From NCBI RefSeq assembly GCF_024585285.1, contig NZ_CP040755.1, forward strand, positions 4,340,001 through 4,404,000: 64,000 bases of DNA, in the 5' to 3' direction. Shown here piece by piece: positions 28,773 through 37,324 of the stretch (its first letter is position 1; each line of letters begins with the position of its first letter). Origin of the DNA: Colwellia sp. M166. Lineage in GTDB: Bacteria; Pseudomonadota; Gammaproteobacteria; Enterobacterales; Alteromonadaceae. Position numbers and translations under genes: made by a program. The notes under the pieces are model-generated. The model was not told the DNA's origin. It saw only the letters and a list, made by a program, of their open reading frames with translations, and did no database searches.

Positions 28773-29453
28773 ACCCCAGTTCGGGATAAGAAATTGAACT
28801 AAATACCTGTTCCGTGATCGGATCTTTCGACCAAGAACGATTCAATCACACAAGGAACAGGCATGAAGAAATTCGTTGATTTATACTGCGATTTCGATGA
28901 TTTTTGCAAAGTATTTATTCCTCAATGGCCAAAACAGCTACTTGAAGATGGAATAGCGAAAGAGGTAAAGGAGCGATGGGATGATTTTATGGATTTATGC
29001 TTCACATTATCGTTAATTATAAAGCTGAAATAGTGGTAGCAAAGGTGACTACTGGAAACGTCCACGATACCCAACCGGTTGCTGAACTAGCTCGTGGACT
29101 GACAGATTAATTATACGGAGATAAAGGTTATTTGAGCAAAGTACTAGAGGCTAAGGTATTTGATAGAGGCGTAAAACTTATCACCACGGTTCGTAAAAAC
29201 ATTAAAGCAAAAGCGATGTCATTATGGGATAGAGCAATGCTCTCAAAGCGCTTTATCATTGAAATGATTAACGACCAATTAAAGAATATTTCATTTATTG
29301 AACACTCAAGACATCGCAATATGAATGGCTTTATGCTTAATTTAATGGCGGGATTGGTGGCTTATTGCCTGAAAGAAAACAAGCCAAAGTTTAACCTTAA
29401 CCTATCTGATCTAGAGCTAAACACTATGGTTGTCGCTTAAGCCGATCTCAGGT
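28773..29453 (+). mobile_element. IS982-family remnant with internal deletion
   Basis: About 681 bp, versus roughly 1 kb for an intact element. The ends are imperfect inverted repeats: ACCCCAGTTCGGGATAAG at 28773 and the complement of 29436-29453 (ACCTGAGATCGGCTTAAG). Inside, an N-terminal transposase piece (28863-29031) is followed by a C-terminal piece, with about 300 bp of the catalytic middle missing. No clear target duplication was found. Confidence 0.75.
28863..29440 (+). pseudogene. Broken IS982-family transposase
   Basis: The first frame (28863-29031) encodes MKKFVDLYCDFDDFCKVFIP and stops shortly after an apparent deletion and frame change. In another frame, coding resumes as IVVAKVTTGNVHDTQPVAELARGLTD, hits a stop, then LYGDKGYLSKVLEAKVFD, HSRHRNMNGFMLNLMAGLVAYCL, the usual IS982 C-terminus. 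The open part 29132-29440 is only a fragment. It cannot make an active transposase. Confidence 0.8.
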
Positions 29454-29628
29454 TCATTATTATGTGAATTATCACCAATATTATGCGCACTACTTCCAGA
29501 GATAACTGACAGTTAGAAGAATATTTCTAAGTCGCCCCTTTTGCGAGATATAATAATCAATTTTTCTTGGCTTAATTATATATTTCTCTCGAGAAAAACT
29601 TAATTAGGTGGCAAAACCAACGACGCCA

Positions 29629-30517
29629 TTACATGCTAGCCGCATTAACAATTTCAAGAATCGCTGGATGCTTTAATCTACGCTCTGGAGAAATAATATA
29701 ATAAGGCTCTTTGAATTCGTCAGTTCGACCTAAAATTTTAACTCCATATTTATCTGCAACGTATTCTTCAATAAGAGTTGGGCTACTAAACACCCCAAAA
29801 CCTGTTTGGCCAAAAGATTTCATTAATGCGCTATCATCAAATTCAGCAACAACATTTGGCGCAATATTGTGTTTTTCTAACCATGATGATAAACGTGCTC
29901 TCATCGCAGATTTTTTGCTTTGCATAAGCCAAGGGAAGTCTGCTAAACATTGAGGGAACTCTTCGTGGCAATTTTTCAGTAAAGTTTGAGCTGCAAAAAA
30001 GGTAAATCCACTTTCAGTGAGTAAATGATTGTATGCTTTTACATGACTACCCAATTGAAGTGGTTGATCGGTTAAAATGCAATCAATTTTATTGACTGAT
30101 AAATCTGTTAATAAATGGTCCTGATCTCCTTCAACGCAAATCAAGCGAACAGGTTCACTCATTTTTAGTACAGGTGCCAGTAACTCGTGTGCTAATACTT
30201 TAGGTATAACGTCGGTTATGCCAACAGTGAATGTATGCCATATTTCTGGTTGTTTTCTTTTTAAAATATTTTTTACTTCATCTCCTAACTGAAAAATTTC
30301 TTCGGCATAGCTATATATGAGTACCCCCCATTTCAGACAAAGATAATTTCTTTCCTTTTCGTTCAAATAAGTTGACACCGATTTGCGCCTCGAAGCTAGT
30401 TATTTGACCACTTATCGTTTGCGACGTTAGATTTAATCTTGTACTTGCTTTGGTAATGCTGCCTTCAGTAGCGACGACATAGAAATAATACAGGTGATTA
30501 TAATTTAAAGGGCTCAT
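29629..30517 (-). pseudogene. nhaR: LysR-type regulator NhaR, frameshifted
   Basis: The two frames together read as one NhaR-like regulator of about 295 residues. The N-terminal winged helix (MSPLNYNHLYYFYVVATEGS, STRLNLTSQTISGQITSFE, LFERKGKKLSLSEMG) runs from 30517 and goes out of frame in a G6 run (C6 on the plus strand, 30324-30329). The rest (GVLIYSYAEEIFQLGDEV to the end at 29629) is the effector domain, with ALMKSFGQTGFGVFSSPT near the end. Removing one G restores a perfect join. NhaR activates Na+/H+ antiporter genes in E. coli; here it lies about 1 kb from a Mrp-type antiporter operon. The break may be a true mutation, phase variation or an assembly error. Confidence 0.85.
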
Positions 30518-30628
30518 AATTTTTATATCAGTTTTATTCGATGATAATGTAAACAATATTCGAATTTACCAACAACAACAAGTGCGCTATAACAATATGG
30601 TATTCGTAACTTATTTAATTGGAAAATT

Positions 30629-31150
30629 ATGAAACATCGTAAAAGTCGTTCTCTATTTTTGATTGTTATTCAGTCTGCTTTTATTACAAGTAGAGCAAAA
30701 GTTCGTAGCTTCGGTATCGTGCTACTAACATCACTTTTGTCTTTTTCTTCGCTAGCTACTGAAGTAAATGGGATTAATACTGATAAATACTTGCTTAATT
30801 CATGTAATGCTTTTCAAACGACTACTGATAATGCTAAAACGTTGCCGTGTGTTATGTACATTAAAGGATTCTTTAATGGTCTATTAAATGCTGGTAATGA
30901 GAATGTTTCACTAATTGACGAAAATATTAAAGAACCTTCTACATTAGTAGAAAGAGCATACGCTAATAGAGTTGGAAATTTAGCACAGCGTAAACCCTTA
31001 AGTCATTCCTGTATAACTGTTGATGAGCTAAAAGAGCTTATTATTGAAAGCCTCTCTAATGATTCAGCTAGTACATTTCTTTCAGTAAAACAGCTTAATT
31101 CTTTGCTGATGCATACATTAACAACAGCATGTTCGTCTGGAAAAAAGTAA
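30629..31150 (+). CDS. Exported protein, Rap1a/Tai-like
   Basis: 173 residues with an unusually long basic N-terminus and a hydrophobic segment ending at SLLSFSSLA (around residue 43), consistent with a signal peptide. The mature part has conserved-looking cysteines (NSCNAF, LPCVMYIKGFFNGL, HSCITV, TACSS) and the CxxYIxGFxxGL pattern that I associate with the Rap1a/Tai immunity fold, small periplasmic proteins that neutralise type VI secretion amidases. No effector gene is adjacent, so an immunity role is inference. It diverges from nhaR. Confidence 0.55.
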   Translation: MKHRKSRSLFLIVIQSAFITSRAKVRSFGIVLLTSLLSFSSLATEVNGINTDKYLLNSCNAFQTTTDNAKTLPCVMYIKGFFNGLLNAGNENVSLIDENIKEPSTLVERAYANRVGNLAQRKPLSHSCITVDELKELIIESLSNDSASTFLSVKQLNSLLMHTLTTACSSGKK

Positions 31151-31157
31151 TTGAGCA

Positions 31158-31454
31158 ATGAAAATAGACATTCAAAATTGTTTGAGTGAGCTTGACCAGT
31201 CAATAGAAGAAGATATTCAACTTAAGCTTAGGCTTGCGCTATCAAAGATGGCGGCATATATCTCGTGTATTACTTTCATAATATCTGAGAATATTAGCCC
31301 AAACGGCAATACTGAAAAACATTGTTCGCTAACATTGTCACTTTATCGCATGCCGAATATCGTCATTGAGGAAACTCAAGTTGACCTGTATTTCGTCATT
31401 GACCGTGTAATTCAAAAAGCGACTCGAAGTCTTTCACGGAAGCTTTCATCGTAA
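31158..31454 (+). CDS. HPF/RaiA-like ribosome-associated protein (tentative)
   Basis: A 98-residue soluble protein, 7 bases after the exported protein. The alternation of a first helix (EEDIQLKLRLALSKMAAYI), beta strands and a last amphipathic helix (VIDRVIQKATRSLSRKLSS) resembles the hibernation-factor fold (HPF/RaiA), whose C-terminal helix has a similar IDRAxxxLxRxL pattern. Key basic residues are not confirmed and no ribosome-binding signature is definite, so the call is provisional. Confidence 0.45.
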   Translation: MKIDIQNCLSELDQSIEEDIQLKLRLALSKMAAYISCITFIISENISPNGNTEKHCSLTLSLYRMPNIVIEETQVDLYFVIDRVIQKATRSLSRKLSS

Positions 31455-31518
31455 AGGTGATTAATCATCATTTATCTTAACGAAATACCGTTATAAAAGT
31501 GATTCTTATTGAGGATTT

Positions 31519-31989
31519 ATGAAACTTACAATTAGTTTGTTTATTACATTGTCAGCATTTTGGCTGCTCAATTCAGGTCATTACTCGCTGCTGATATTAT
31601 CTCTTGGCTTCGCGTCAATCGTGTTAGTTTTAGCTATTGCTCATAAAATGAATGTTGTTGACCAAGAATCCCAACCGTTATATCTAACACGTAATATATT
31701 TGGCTACTATTTGTGGCTCACCAAAGAAATTATTCAAGCCAATATCACTGTAATTAAGCATATTTGGCTTGGAAAAAAGAGTATATCACCCACGCTAAAG
31801 AAAATTAAAATTAGTCAACAAACTGATATGGGAAAAGTGATATATGCCAATTCTATTACCTTAACCCCAGGTACTGTTGCTATAGACTTGGTTGATGATG
31901 AGATTATTGTACATGCCTTGCTGTATAAGGATGTTGAATCGTTAGAAATCGGTGAAATGGATCGCCGTGTAACCATGTTGGAACGCTAA
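31519..31989 (+). CDS. mrpE: Mrp-type antiporter subunit E
   Basis: First gene of a nine-gene Mrp-like (Mnh/Pha) cation/proton antiporter operon. 156 residues with two or three N-terminal helices and the E-subunit C-terminal domain: YLWLTKEIIQANITVIKHIWLG, then ANSITLTPGTVAIDLVDDEIIVHAL, which is the family hallmark. Inner membrane. Its stop TAA shares one base with the start of mrpF. TGAGGATTT precedes the ATG. Confidence 0.93.
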   Translation: MKLTISLFITLSAFWLLNSGHYSLLILSLGFASIVLVLAIAHKMNVVDQESQPLYLTRNIFGYYLWLTKEIIQANITVIKHIWLGKKSISPTLKKIKISQQTDMGKVIYANSITLTPGTVAIDLVDDEIIVHALLYKDVESLEIGEMDRRVTMLER

Positions 31990-32282
31990 TGTTAATTGCC
32001 GCTACACTCGCTATTTTTGTCGCTATGATTTTAGCAATCATTAGAGGCATTGCTGGGCCAACTTTATACGACCGTATTTTAGCGGTAAATATGTTTGGCA
32101 CTAAAACCGTGTTACTTATTTCTTTATTAGGCTTTGTAATGGGCAGGCCTGAATTTTTGGATATTGCCATCGTGTATGCACTCATCAATTTTATCAGTGT
32201 TATCGGAGTATTACGTTACTCAGATACTAATCAATTTAAACATGCGCCTAATGATAATGAATCGATAGAAAAGGAGCTTTAA
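31989..32282 (+). CDS. mrpF: Mrp-type antiporter subunit F
   Basis: 97 residues with three hydrophobic helices. GPTLYDRILAVNMFGTKTVLLI is the conserved F-subunit core, and the third helix DIAIVYALINFISVIGVLRY closes it. It overlaps mrpE by one base and abuts mrpG with no gap, so the three are translated from one message. Confidence 0.93.
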   Translation: MLIAATLAIFVAMILAIIRGIAGPTLYDRILAVNMFGTKTVLLISLLGFVMGRPEFLDIAIVYALINFISVIGVLRYSDTNQFKHAPNDNESIEKEL

Positions 32283-32630
32283 ATGGATATTGTAATAACA
32301 ATATGTAGTGGCTTTTTTTTACTGCTTGGCAGCTTTATTTGTATTTCCGGCGGTATTGGTCTTTTGCGTTTTCCAGACTTTTACACACGTATGCATGCGG
32401 TTGGAGTGACAGATACCTTAGGTGCTGGAATGATTTTGATCGGTCTTATGGTACTCAGCACAGATTTTTTAGTGTTCGCTAAGCTAGTTATGGTACTGCT
32501 TCTAACACTACTCATTGGGCCGACAACAAGTCATGTATTAGCTAAAGCCGCTTTTCATAATGGCTTAATGCCTAAAAACTTAAATAATGAGAAAAATAAT
32601 AATAAGGAGACGTCGTCATCGAATCCTTAA
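32283..32630 (+). CDS. mrpG: Mrp-type antiporter subunit G
   Basis: 115 residues with three hydrophobic helices and the G-subunit pattern GGIGLLRFPDFYTRMHAVGVTDTLGAGMILIG. The C-terminal tail is hydrophilic and asparagine-rich. AAGGAG near its end (32604-32609) is the ribosome-binding site of the next gene, whose proper start must overlap the last codons of mrpG. Confidence 0.93.
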   Translation: MDIVITICSGFFLLLGSFICISGGIGLLRFPDFYTRMHAVGVTDTLGAGMILIGLMVLSTDFLVFAKLVMVLLLTLLIGPTTSHVLAKAAFHNGLMPKNLNNEKNNNKETSSSNP

Positions 32631-33640
32631 TTGATATTATTTTACTTACCTTATTGGTTGTTGTTGCTATTGCGATAATTCGATCGAAAGATCTGTTTGT
32701 TGTCGTCATGCTTTTGGGTATTTATGGACTTATATCCGCGAGTTTTTTTGTTGCTATGGATGCGGTGGATGTTGCATTTACTGAAGCTGCTGTAGGAGCG
32801 GGCATTTCAACCTTACTGATGTTGGTTGTTATTGCCATGACGGGACGAAAAGAAAAAACAAATCGTCATAAGCCATTATCGGCCTTGTTCATTGTTTTGA
32901 TAACGGGAGGTTTGCTGATATATGGCACCTTAGATATGCCACACTTTGGCGCTGCAGATGCACCAATTCACAAACATGTAGCACCTCGATATATTAATGA
33001 CTCAATGTCAGAGATTGGCGTACCTAATATTGTAACTTCTGTACTTGCTAGTTATAGAGCATTCGACACTTTTGGTGAGGTAGTGGTTATATTCACTGCG
33101 GGTATTGGCGTATTAACACTGTTATCCGTTGCACGTCGTAAAGAAGATGAAGAAGAAATTGCATCAATAAATGATTCTATGCATGAACAACATTTGGTTA
33201 TTCGTATCGTGGCAAAAATGTTAATCCCTTTTATTTTCTTATTCGCGTTATATGTTCAATTTCATGGTGATTTTGGCCCTGGGGGTGGTTTTCAAGCCGG
33301 GGTGATATTTGCCGCCGCTACTATTTTATATGCGATGCTATTTGGTTTAAGTACCGCCCGCAAGGTCATCAATCAAACATTTATTCAACTTATTGCCGCT
33401 ATTGGTGTGTTGCTTTATGGCAGTGTTGGAATTGTCTCCTTAATGAGCGGCGGGAATTTCTTTGATTACAATGTGCTAGCGAGTGATCCTATTGCGGGTC
33501 AACATTTAGGTATTTTGTTAATCGAATGGGGTGTTGGTTGTACGGTTGCTTCAGTGATGATTATTATCTTTTTCAACTTTGCAGGGCGCCAAGAATTACA
33601 TCAACAGAAAGAGCGCGTGCAAAATCAGGAGCCATCATAA
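32618..33640 (+). CDS. Fused DUF4040-MnhB subunit of Mrp-type antiporter
   Basis: About 340 residues. The N-terminal part is the DUF4040 domain (FVVVMLLGIYGLISASFFVAMDAVDVAFTEAAVGAGIST), equivalent to the C-terminal part of MrpA; the C-terminal part is MnhB, with FHGDFGPGGGFQAGVIFAA. Start problem: the first ATG-type codon in frame (TTG 32654) would cut the first membrane helix in half and has no ribosome-binding site. AAGGAG at 32604-32609 points to a start at 32615-32618, where the codons are GTC and ATC, followed by ESLIDIILLTLL. I place the start at ATC 32618, a rare initiator. It shares its last base with the mrpC start. Confidence 0.82.
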   Translation: MESLIDIILLTLLVVVAIAIIRSKDLFVVVMLLGIYGLISASFFVAMDAVDVAFTEAAVGAGISTLLMLVVIAMTGRKEKTNRHKPLSALFIVLITGGLLIYGTLDMPHFGAADAPIHKHVAPRYINDSMSEIGVPNIVTSVLASYRAFDTFGEVVVIFTAGIGVLTLLSVARRKEDEEEIASINDSMHEQHLVIRIVAKMLIPFIFLFALYVQFHGDFGPGGGFQAGVIFAAATILYAMLFGLSTARKVINQTFIQLIAAIGVLLYGSVGIVSLMSGGNFFDYNVLASDPIAGQHLGILLIEWGVGCTVASVMIIIFFNFAGRQELHQQKERVQNQEPS

Positions 33641-34020
33641 TGTTAATGGATCTTTTTAATCACTGGGTTGTTATCACCCTGATGATGAGTGGTTTATATA
33701 TCGTGATTGCTCAAGGCAACTTAATCAAGAAAATTGTTGGGCTCGCCGTTTTTCAAACCTCTGTATTCATATTTTATATCAGCATGGCTAAAGTTGAAGG
33801 CGGAACTGCACCTATTTTAGCTGATGGCATTACTCAATATTCTAATCCTTTACCCCATGTACTTATTCTTACTGCCATTGTGGTGGGTATTGCTACCACT
33901 GCTTTAGGTTTGTCATTAGTCGTTCGTATAAAAGAAGCTTACGGATCAATTGAAGAAGAAGAAATTCAACAACAAGATAATGAAGCCTTGTCAGAAAGTA
34001 ACTTGGAGAAAAAAGCGTGA
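33640..34020 (+). CDS. mrpC: Mrp-type antiporter subunit C
   Basis: 126 residues, NuoK-like, with three helices: WVVITLMMSGLYIVIAQ, IVGLAVFQTSVFIFYIS and LPHVLILTAIVVGIATTALGLSLV. GGTAPI and NPLPHVLILTAIVVG are family-typical. The tail is acidic. AGGAG lies 8 bases upstream of ATG 33640. It overlaps the next gene by 4 bases (GTGA). Confidence 0.93.
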   Translation: MLMDLFNHWVVITLMMSGLYIVIAQGNLIKKIVGLAVFQTSVFIFYISMAKVEGGTAPILADGITQYSNPLPHVLILTAIVVGIATTALGLSLVVRIKEAYGSIEEEEIQQQDNEALSESNLEKKA

Positions 34021-35495
34021 TAGCACACCTACCTATTTTGCAGGTGATTATTCCACTTATGGCGGCACCTATCTGTTTAATGTTAAAGCGTACTCAACTG
34101 GTATGGTTCTTTTCAATAATTGCCAGTGGCTTGGCATTTGCTGTCAGCATTTTGTTATTGCAACAAGTGATGGCATCAGGCGTGATCAGCTACGAGCTGG
34201 GTGGTTGGCAAGCCCCATGGGGAATAGAATATCGAATTGATAAGCTCAATGCGTTTTTACTGTTAATTATTTCAGGCATAAGTACGGTCGTTTTATTTGC
34301 AGCTCAAACCAGTCTTGAAAAAGAAATACCGAAAGATAAACACATTTATTTTTACGTTTTATATCTACTATCCCTGACCGGTATGTTGGGTATTGTTGCG
34401 ACAGGCGATGCCTTTAATGTTTTTGTTTTTTTAGAAATCTCATCGTTATCTGCTTATGCTTTGATCGGTATGGGTAATAAAAGACAAGCGCTTTGGGCTT
34501 CATATCAATATTTGATCATGGGAACCATAGGAGCCACGTTTATTTTGATTGGCATTGGCTTGATGTATCAAATGACCGGCACGCTCAATATGCATGATTT
34601 GTCACAACGTTTACCTGAGGTCGAGCAATCACGTACTGTACTCGCTGCGTTTGCCTTTGTGATTGTTGGTGTATGTTTAAAATTAGCGATGTTTCCACTA
34701 CATTTGTGGCTACCCAATGCGTACGCCTACGCGCCATCAATTGTGACCGCATTTTTTGCCGCAACGGCAACCAAAGTCGCTGTCTATTTACTCATTAGAT
34801 TTACCTTTTCAGTTTTTGGCTTCTCATTTTCTTTTACGCATATTCCGTTGCAGACAATATTCATGGCGCTTGGCCTAATTGGTATTTTTGTCGCTTCAAC
34901 CTCTGCAATTTACCAAAGTAACGTTAAGCAACTTTTTGCCTATTCAAGTATCGCTCAAATAGGTTATATGATTGTTGGCTTTAGTTTGAGTACCGTAACA
35001 GGGTTAACTGCAACCTTATTGCACATGTTTAATCACGCGTTAATGAAAGGTGCAATATTTTTAGCTTTAGCTGCAGTTGTTTATCGAGTAGGTAACGTTG
35101 AGCTTGATAACCTTCGAGGCTTAGGTCGTAAAATGCCATTTACTATGGCGGCAATTGTTGTTGGCGGGTTAAGTTTAATTGGTGTGCCGCTAACCGTTGG
35201 TTTTGTCAGTAAGTGGTATTTACTGATGGCGTTAATCGAGCAAGGTTGGTGGCCTGTTGCTGCACTTATTCTTTTAGGGTCAATGTTAGCGGTTATTTAT
35301 GTTTGGCGAGTTGTAGAAGTTGCTTATTTTAACGAGCCACTTGATAACAATTCAGCAATTAAAGAAGCGCCTATGAGTTTTCTTGTTCCTATATGGATTC
35401 TTGTCATCGCCAATATTTATTTTGGGATAGATACTCGCCTTAGTGTGCAGGTAGCAGAAGCTGCTGCTCAGAGTTTATTTGGAGTAGCATTATGA
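34017..35495 (+). CDS. mrpD: Mrp-type antiporter subunit D, first copy
   Basis: 492 residues with about 14 helices, a NuoN/NuoM-like proton-channel subunit (proton_antipo_M domain). Conserved features: VFVFLEISSLSAYALI with the helix-5 glutamate, LKLAMFPLHLWLPNAYAYAPS with the helix-7 lysine, QLFAYSSIAQIGYM and HMFNHALMKGAIFL with the helix-12-type lysine. GTG start at 34017 overlaps mrpC by 4 bases, and the end overlaps the next D-type gene by 4 bases. This is the closest match to canonical MrpD. Confidence 0.92.
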   Translation: MIAHLPILQVIIPLMAAPICLMLKRTQLVWFFSIIASGLAFAVSILLLQQVMASGVISYELGGWQAPWGIEYRIDKLNAFLLLIISGISTVVLFAAQTSLEKEIPKDKHIYFYVLYLLSLTGMLGIVATGDAFNVFVFLEISSLSAYALIGMGNKRQALWASYQYLIMGTIGATFILIGIGLMYQMTGTLNMHDLSQRLPEVEQSRTVLAAFAFVIVGVCLKLAMFPLHLWLPNAYAYAPSIVTAFFAATATKVAVYLLIRFTFSVFGFSFSFTHIPLQTIFMALGLIGIFVASTSAIYQSNVKQLFAYSSIAQIGYMIVGFSLSTVTGLTATLLHMFNHALMKGAIFLALAAVVYRVGNVELDNLRGLGRKMPFTMAAIVVGGLSLIGVPLTVGFVSKWYLLMALIEQGWWPVAALILLGSMLAVIYVWRVVEVAYFNEPLDNNSAIKEAPMSFLVPIWILVIANIYFGIDTRLSVQVAEAAAQSLFGVAL

Positions 35496-37015
35496 ATATT
35501 ACCTTAGAGTTAATGCTGCAACTCGCGATTGTTACTCCTTTATTGTCGACTTTTGCGATTGTTGTAACAGGAAAATCCGCTAACCTTCGAGAAAGTGTAA
35601 CAATTGCATCTTGTTTAATATTAATATTTTTAGTGGTTAATTTATATCAAGGTGTATTAGCGGGAGAATCTATTAGTGTTTTCTGGTGGGAGCTTTTACC
35701 CGGCTTATCGATAAGCTTTGATATTGAGCCACTGGGCATGTTGTTCGCGTTAATCGCTAGCTTTCTCTGGTTAGTTACGACCATCTATGCCATTGGCTAT
35801 ATGCGCAGTCATCATGAAAAAAATCAAACACGTTTTTATGTGTGTTTTGCCCTTGCTATTGGTGCGGTGATGGGACTGGCTTTCTCAGCTAACCTTTTTA
35901 CTTTGTTTATTTTCTATGAGGTATTAACCCTATCTACTTATCCTTTAGTTACACATGCAGGTACAGAAAAAGCTAAAAAGGGTGGGCGAACCTATCTTGG
36001 TATTTTACTAACTACTTCAATCGTTTTCTTCCTACTCGCAATTGTTAGTACGTGGTTTGTTGCGGGCACATTAGACTTTAAACTCGGCGGTATTTTTGCT
36101 GATGATGTTGATAAAGGGGTTGCTGGTATTTTATTAGTACTGTTCATTTTTGGTATTGGTAAGGCCGCTATTATGCCATTTCATCGCTGGTTACCTGCGG
36201 CTATGGTTGCACCAACACCTGTCAGTTCACTCTTACATGCCGTTGCGGTGGTAAAAGCTGGCGTATTTACCGTGCTAAAAGTATGTGTCTTTATCTTCGG
36301 TTTAGATTTACTGGCTGTATTACCCACTACCCAATTTTTACTGTATTTAGCTGGCGCTTCAGTTTTACTTGCTTCCATCATTGCGATGAAACAAGACAAT
36401 TTAAAAGCACGGTTAGCTTACTCAACTGTTAGTCAGTTAGGTTACGTAACCATAGGTGCGCTATTGGCAACATCATCAGGCGTTATCGGTAGCTCTATGC
36501 ATATTGCTATGCATGCTTTTGGCAAAATAACCTTGTTCTTTTGTGCCGGTGCCATTCTAGTGACCTTACATAAATCAAAAATTAGTGAAATGCGAGGTAT
36601 TGGTCGTCAAATGCCATTAACCATGATCGCATTTTTTATTGCTAGTCTCAGTATTATTGGCGTTCCTCCTGCTGGAGGAACATGGAGCAAATGGTATTTA
36701 ATGATGGGAACGATAGAAACAGAACAATTTGTACTCATGGTGATTTTAATGCTGAGTTCTTTACTTAACATTGCTTATTTATTGCCGATTCCGTTTCATG
36801 CGTTTTTTCCTAATCTCATGTCTTTTAAAGAGTCTATGAATGTTACTAATAAGAGTGAAACCTCTGAAAATAAATTGTCGGGCTTTGAAATAAAAGAAGC
36901 ACCTTTGCCTTCATTGATCGCTATCGTTGTAACAACAATAGGTTGTTTAATGTTATTTATTTACCCTCAACCTTTATTTGAGTTGGCTTCAGCAGTTTTG
37001 ACCGGTAGGGAATAA
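35492..37015 (+). CDS. Mrp-type antiporter NuoL/M-like subunit, second copy
   Basis: 507 residues, again about 14 helices with a proton_antipo_M domain: TLFIFYEVLTLSTYPLV (glutamate helix), GIGKAAIMPFHRWLPAAMVAPTPVS (lysine helix) and RLAYSTVSQLGYV, HIAMHAFGKITLFF. The sequence SSLLHAVAVVKAGVF is more like NuoL/NuoM than MrpD. It probably replaces MrpA's antiporter module as one of three channel-like subunits. It overlaps its upstream neighbour by 4 bases and ends 3 bases before the next gene. Confidence 0.9.
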   Translation: MNITLELMLQLAIVTPLLSTFAIVVTGKSANLRESVTIASCLILIFLVVNLYQGVLAGESISVFWWELLPGLSISFDIEPLGMLFALIASFLWLVTTIYAIGYMRSHHEKNQTRFYVCFALAIGAVMGLAFSANLFTLFIFYEVLTLSTYPLVTHAGTEKAKKGGRTYLGILLTTSIVFFLLAIVSTWFVAGTLDFKLGGIFADDVDKGVAGILLVLFIFGIGKAAIMPFHRWLPAAMVAPTPVSSLLHAVAVVKAGVFTVLKVCVFIFGLDLLAVLPTTQFLLYLAGASVLLASIIAMKQDNLKARLAYSTVSQLGYVTIGALLATSSGVIGSSMHIAMHAFGKITLFFCAGAILVTLHKSKISEMRGIGRQMPLTMIAFFIASLSIIGVPPAGGTWSKWYLMMGTIETEQFVLMVILMLSSLLNIAYLLPIPFHAFFPNLMSFKESMNVTNKSETSENKLSGFEIKEAPLPSLIAIVVTTIGCLMLFIYPQPLFELASAVLTGRE

Positions 37016-37018
37016 TTA

Positions 37019-37324
37019 ATGAAAAATGAGAAAAAATACCTATTTGATGATCCTAAGAACGTAAAACGTCTAATGCATATCTTTTATGTGTGCTGTGTCT
37101 TATTGGTCGTTTTGGATTTTATTATTCATCGTCATACTATGCATGAATGGGACAAGTTATGGGCTTTTTATCCTATCTATGGTTTTGTTGGCTGTGTGGT
37201 TTTAGTTATTGTTGCGAGTTGGATGCGAACTTTTCTGATGCGCTCAGAAGATTATTACGACAATTCTAAAGAAACAACCAAAGGTAGTACGATTAAAAAA
37301 GGAGATCAGCATGTGGATGACTGA
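37019..37324 (+). CDS. Small two-helix protein of the Mrp operon
   Basis: 101 residues: a charged N-terminus, two helices (about 18-37 and 49-68) and a polar C-terminus. It lies between the second and third antiporter-like subunits and overlaps the third by 14 bases, so it is certainly translated as part of the operon. It matches none of the canonical Mrp subunits A-G. A structural or assembly subunit specific to this operon type is likely, by context. Confidence 0.75.
   Translation: MKNEKKYLFDDPKNVKRLMHIFYVCCVLLVVLDFIIHRHTMHEWDKLWAFYPIYGFVGCVVLVIVASWMRTFLMRSEDYYDNSKETTKGSTIKKGDQHVDD

Noticed and set aside
32654..33640. TTG 32654 as start of the DUF4040-MnhB subunit
   Set aside because: It would truncate the first membrane helix and has no ribosome-binding site, while AAGGAG at 32604 indicates an upstream start.
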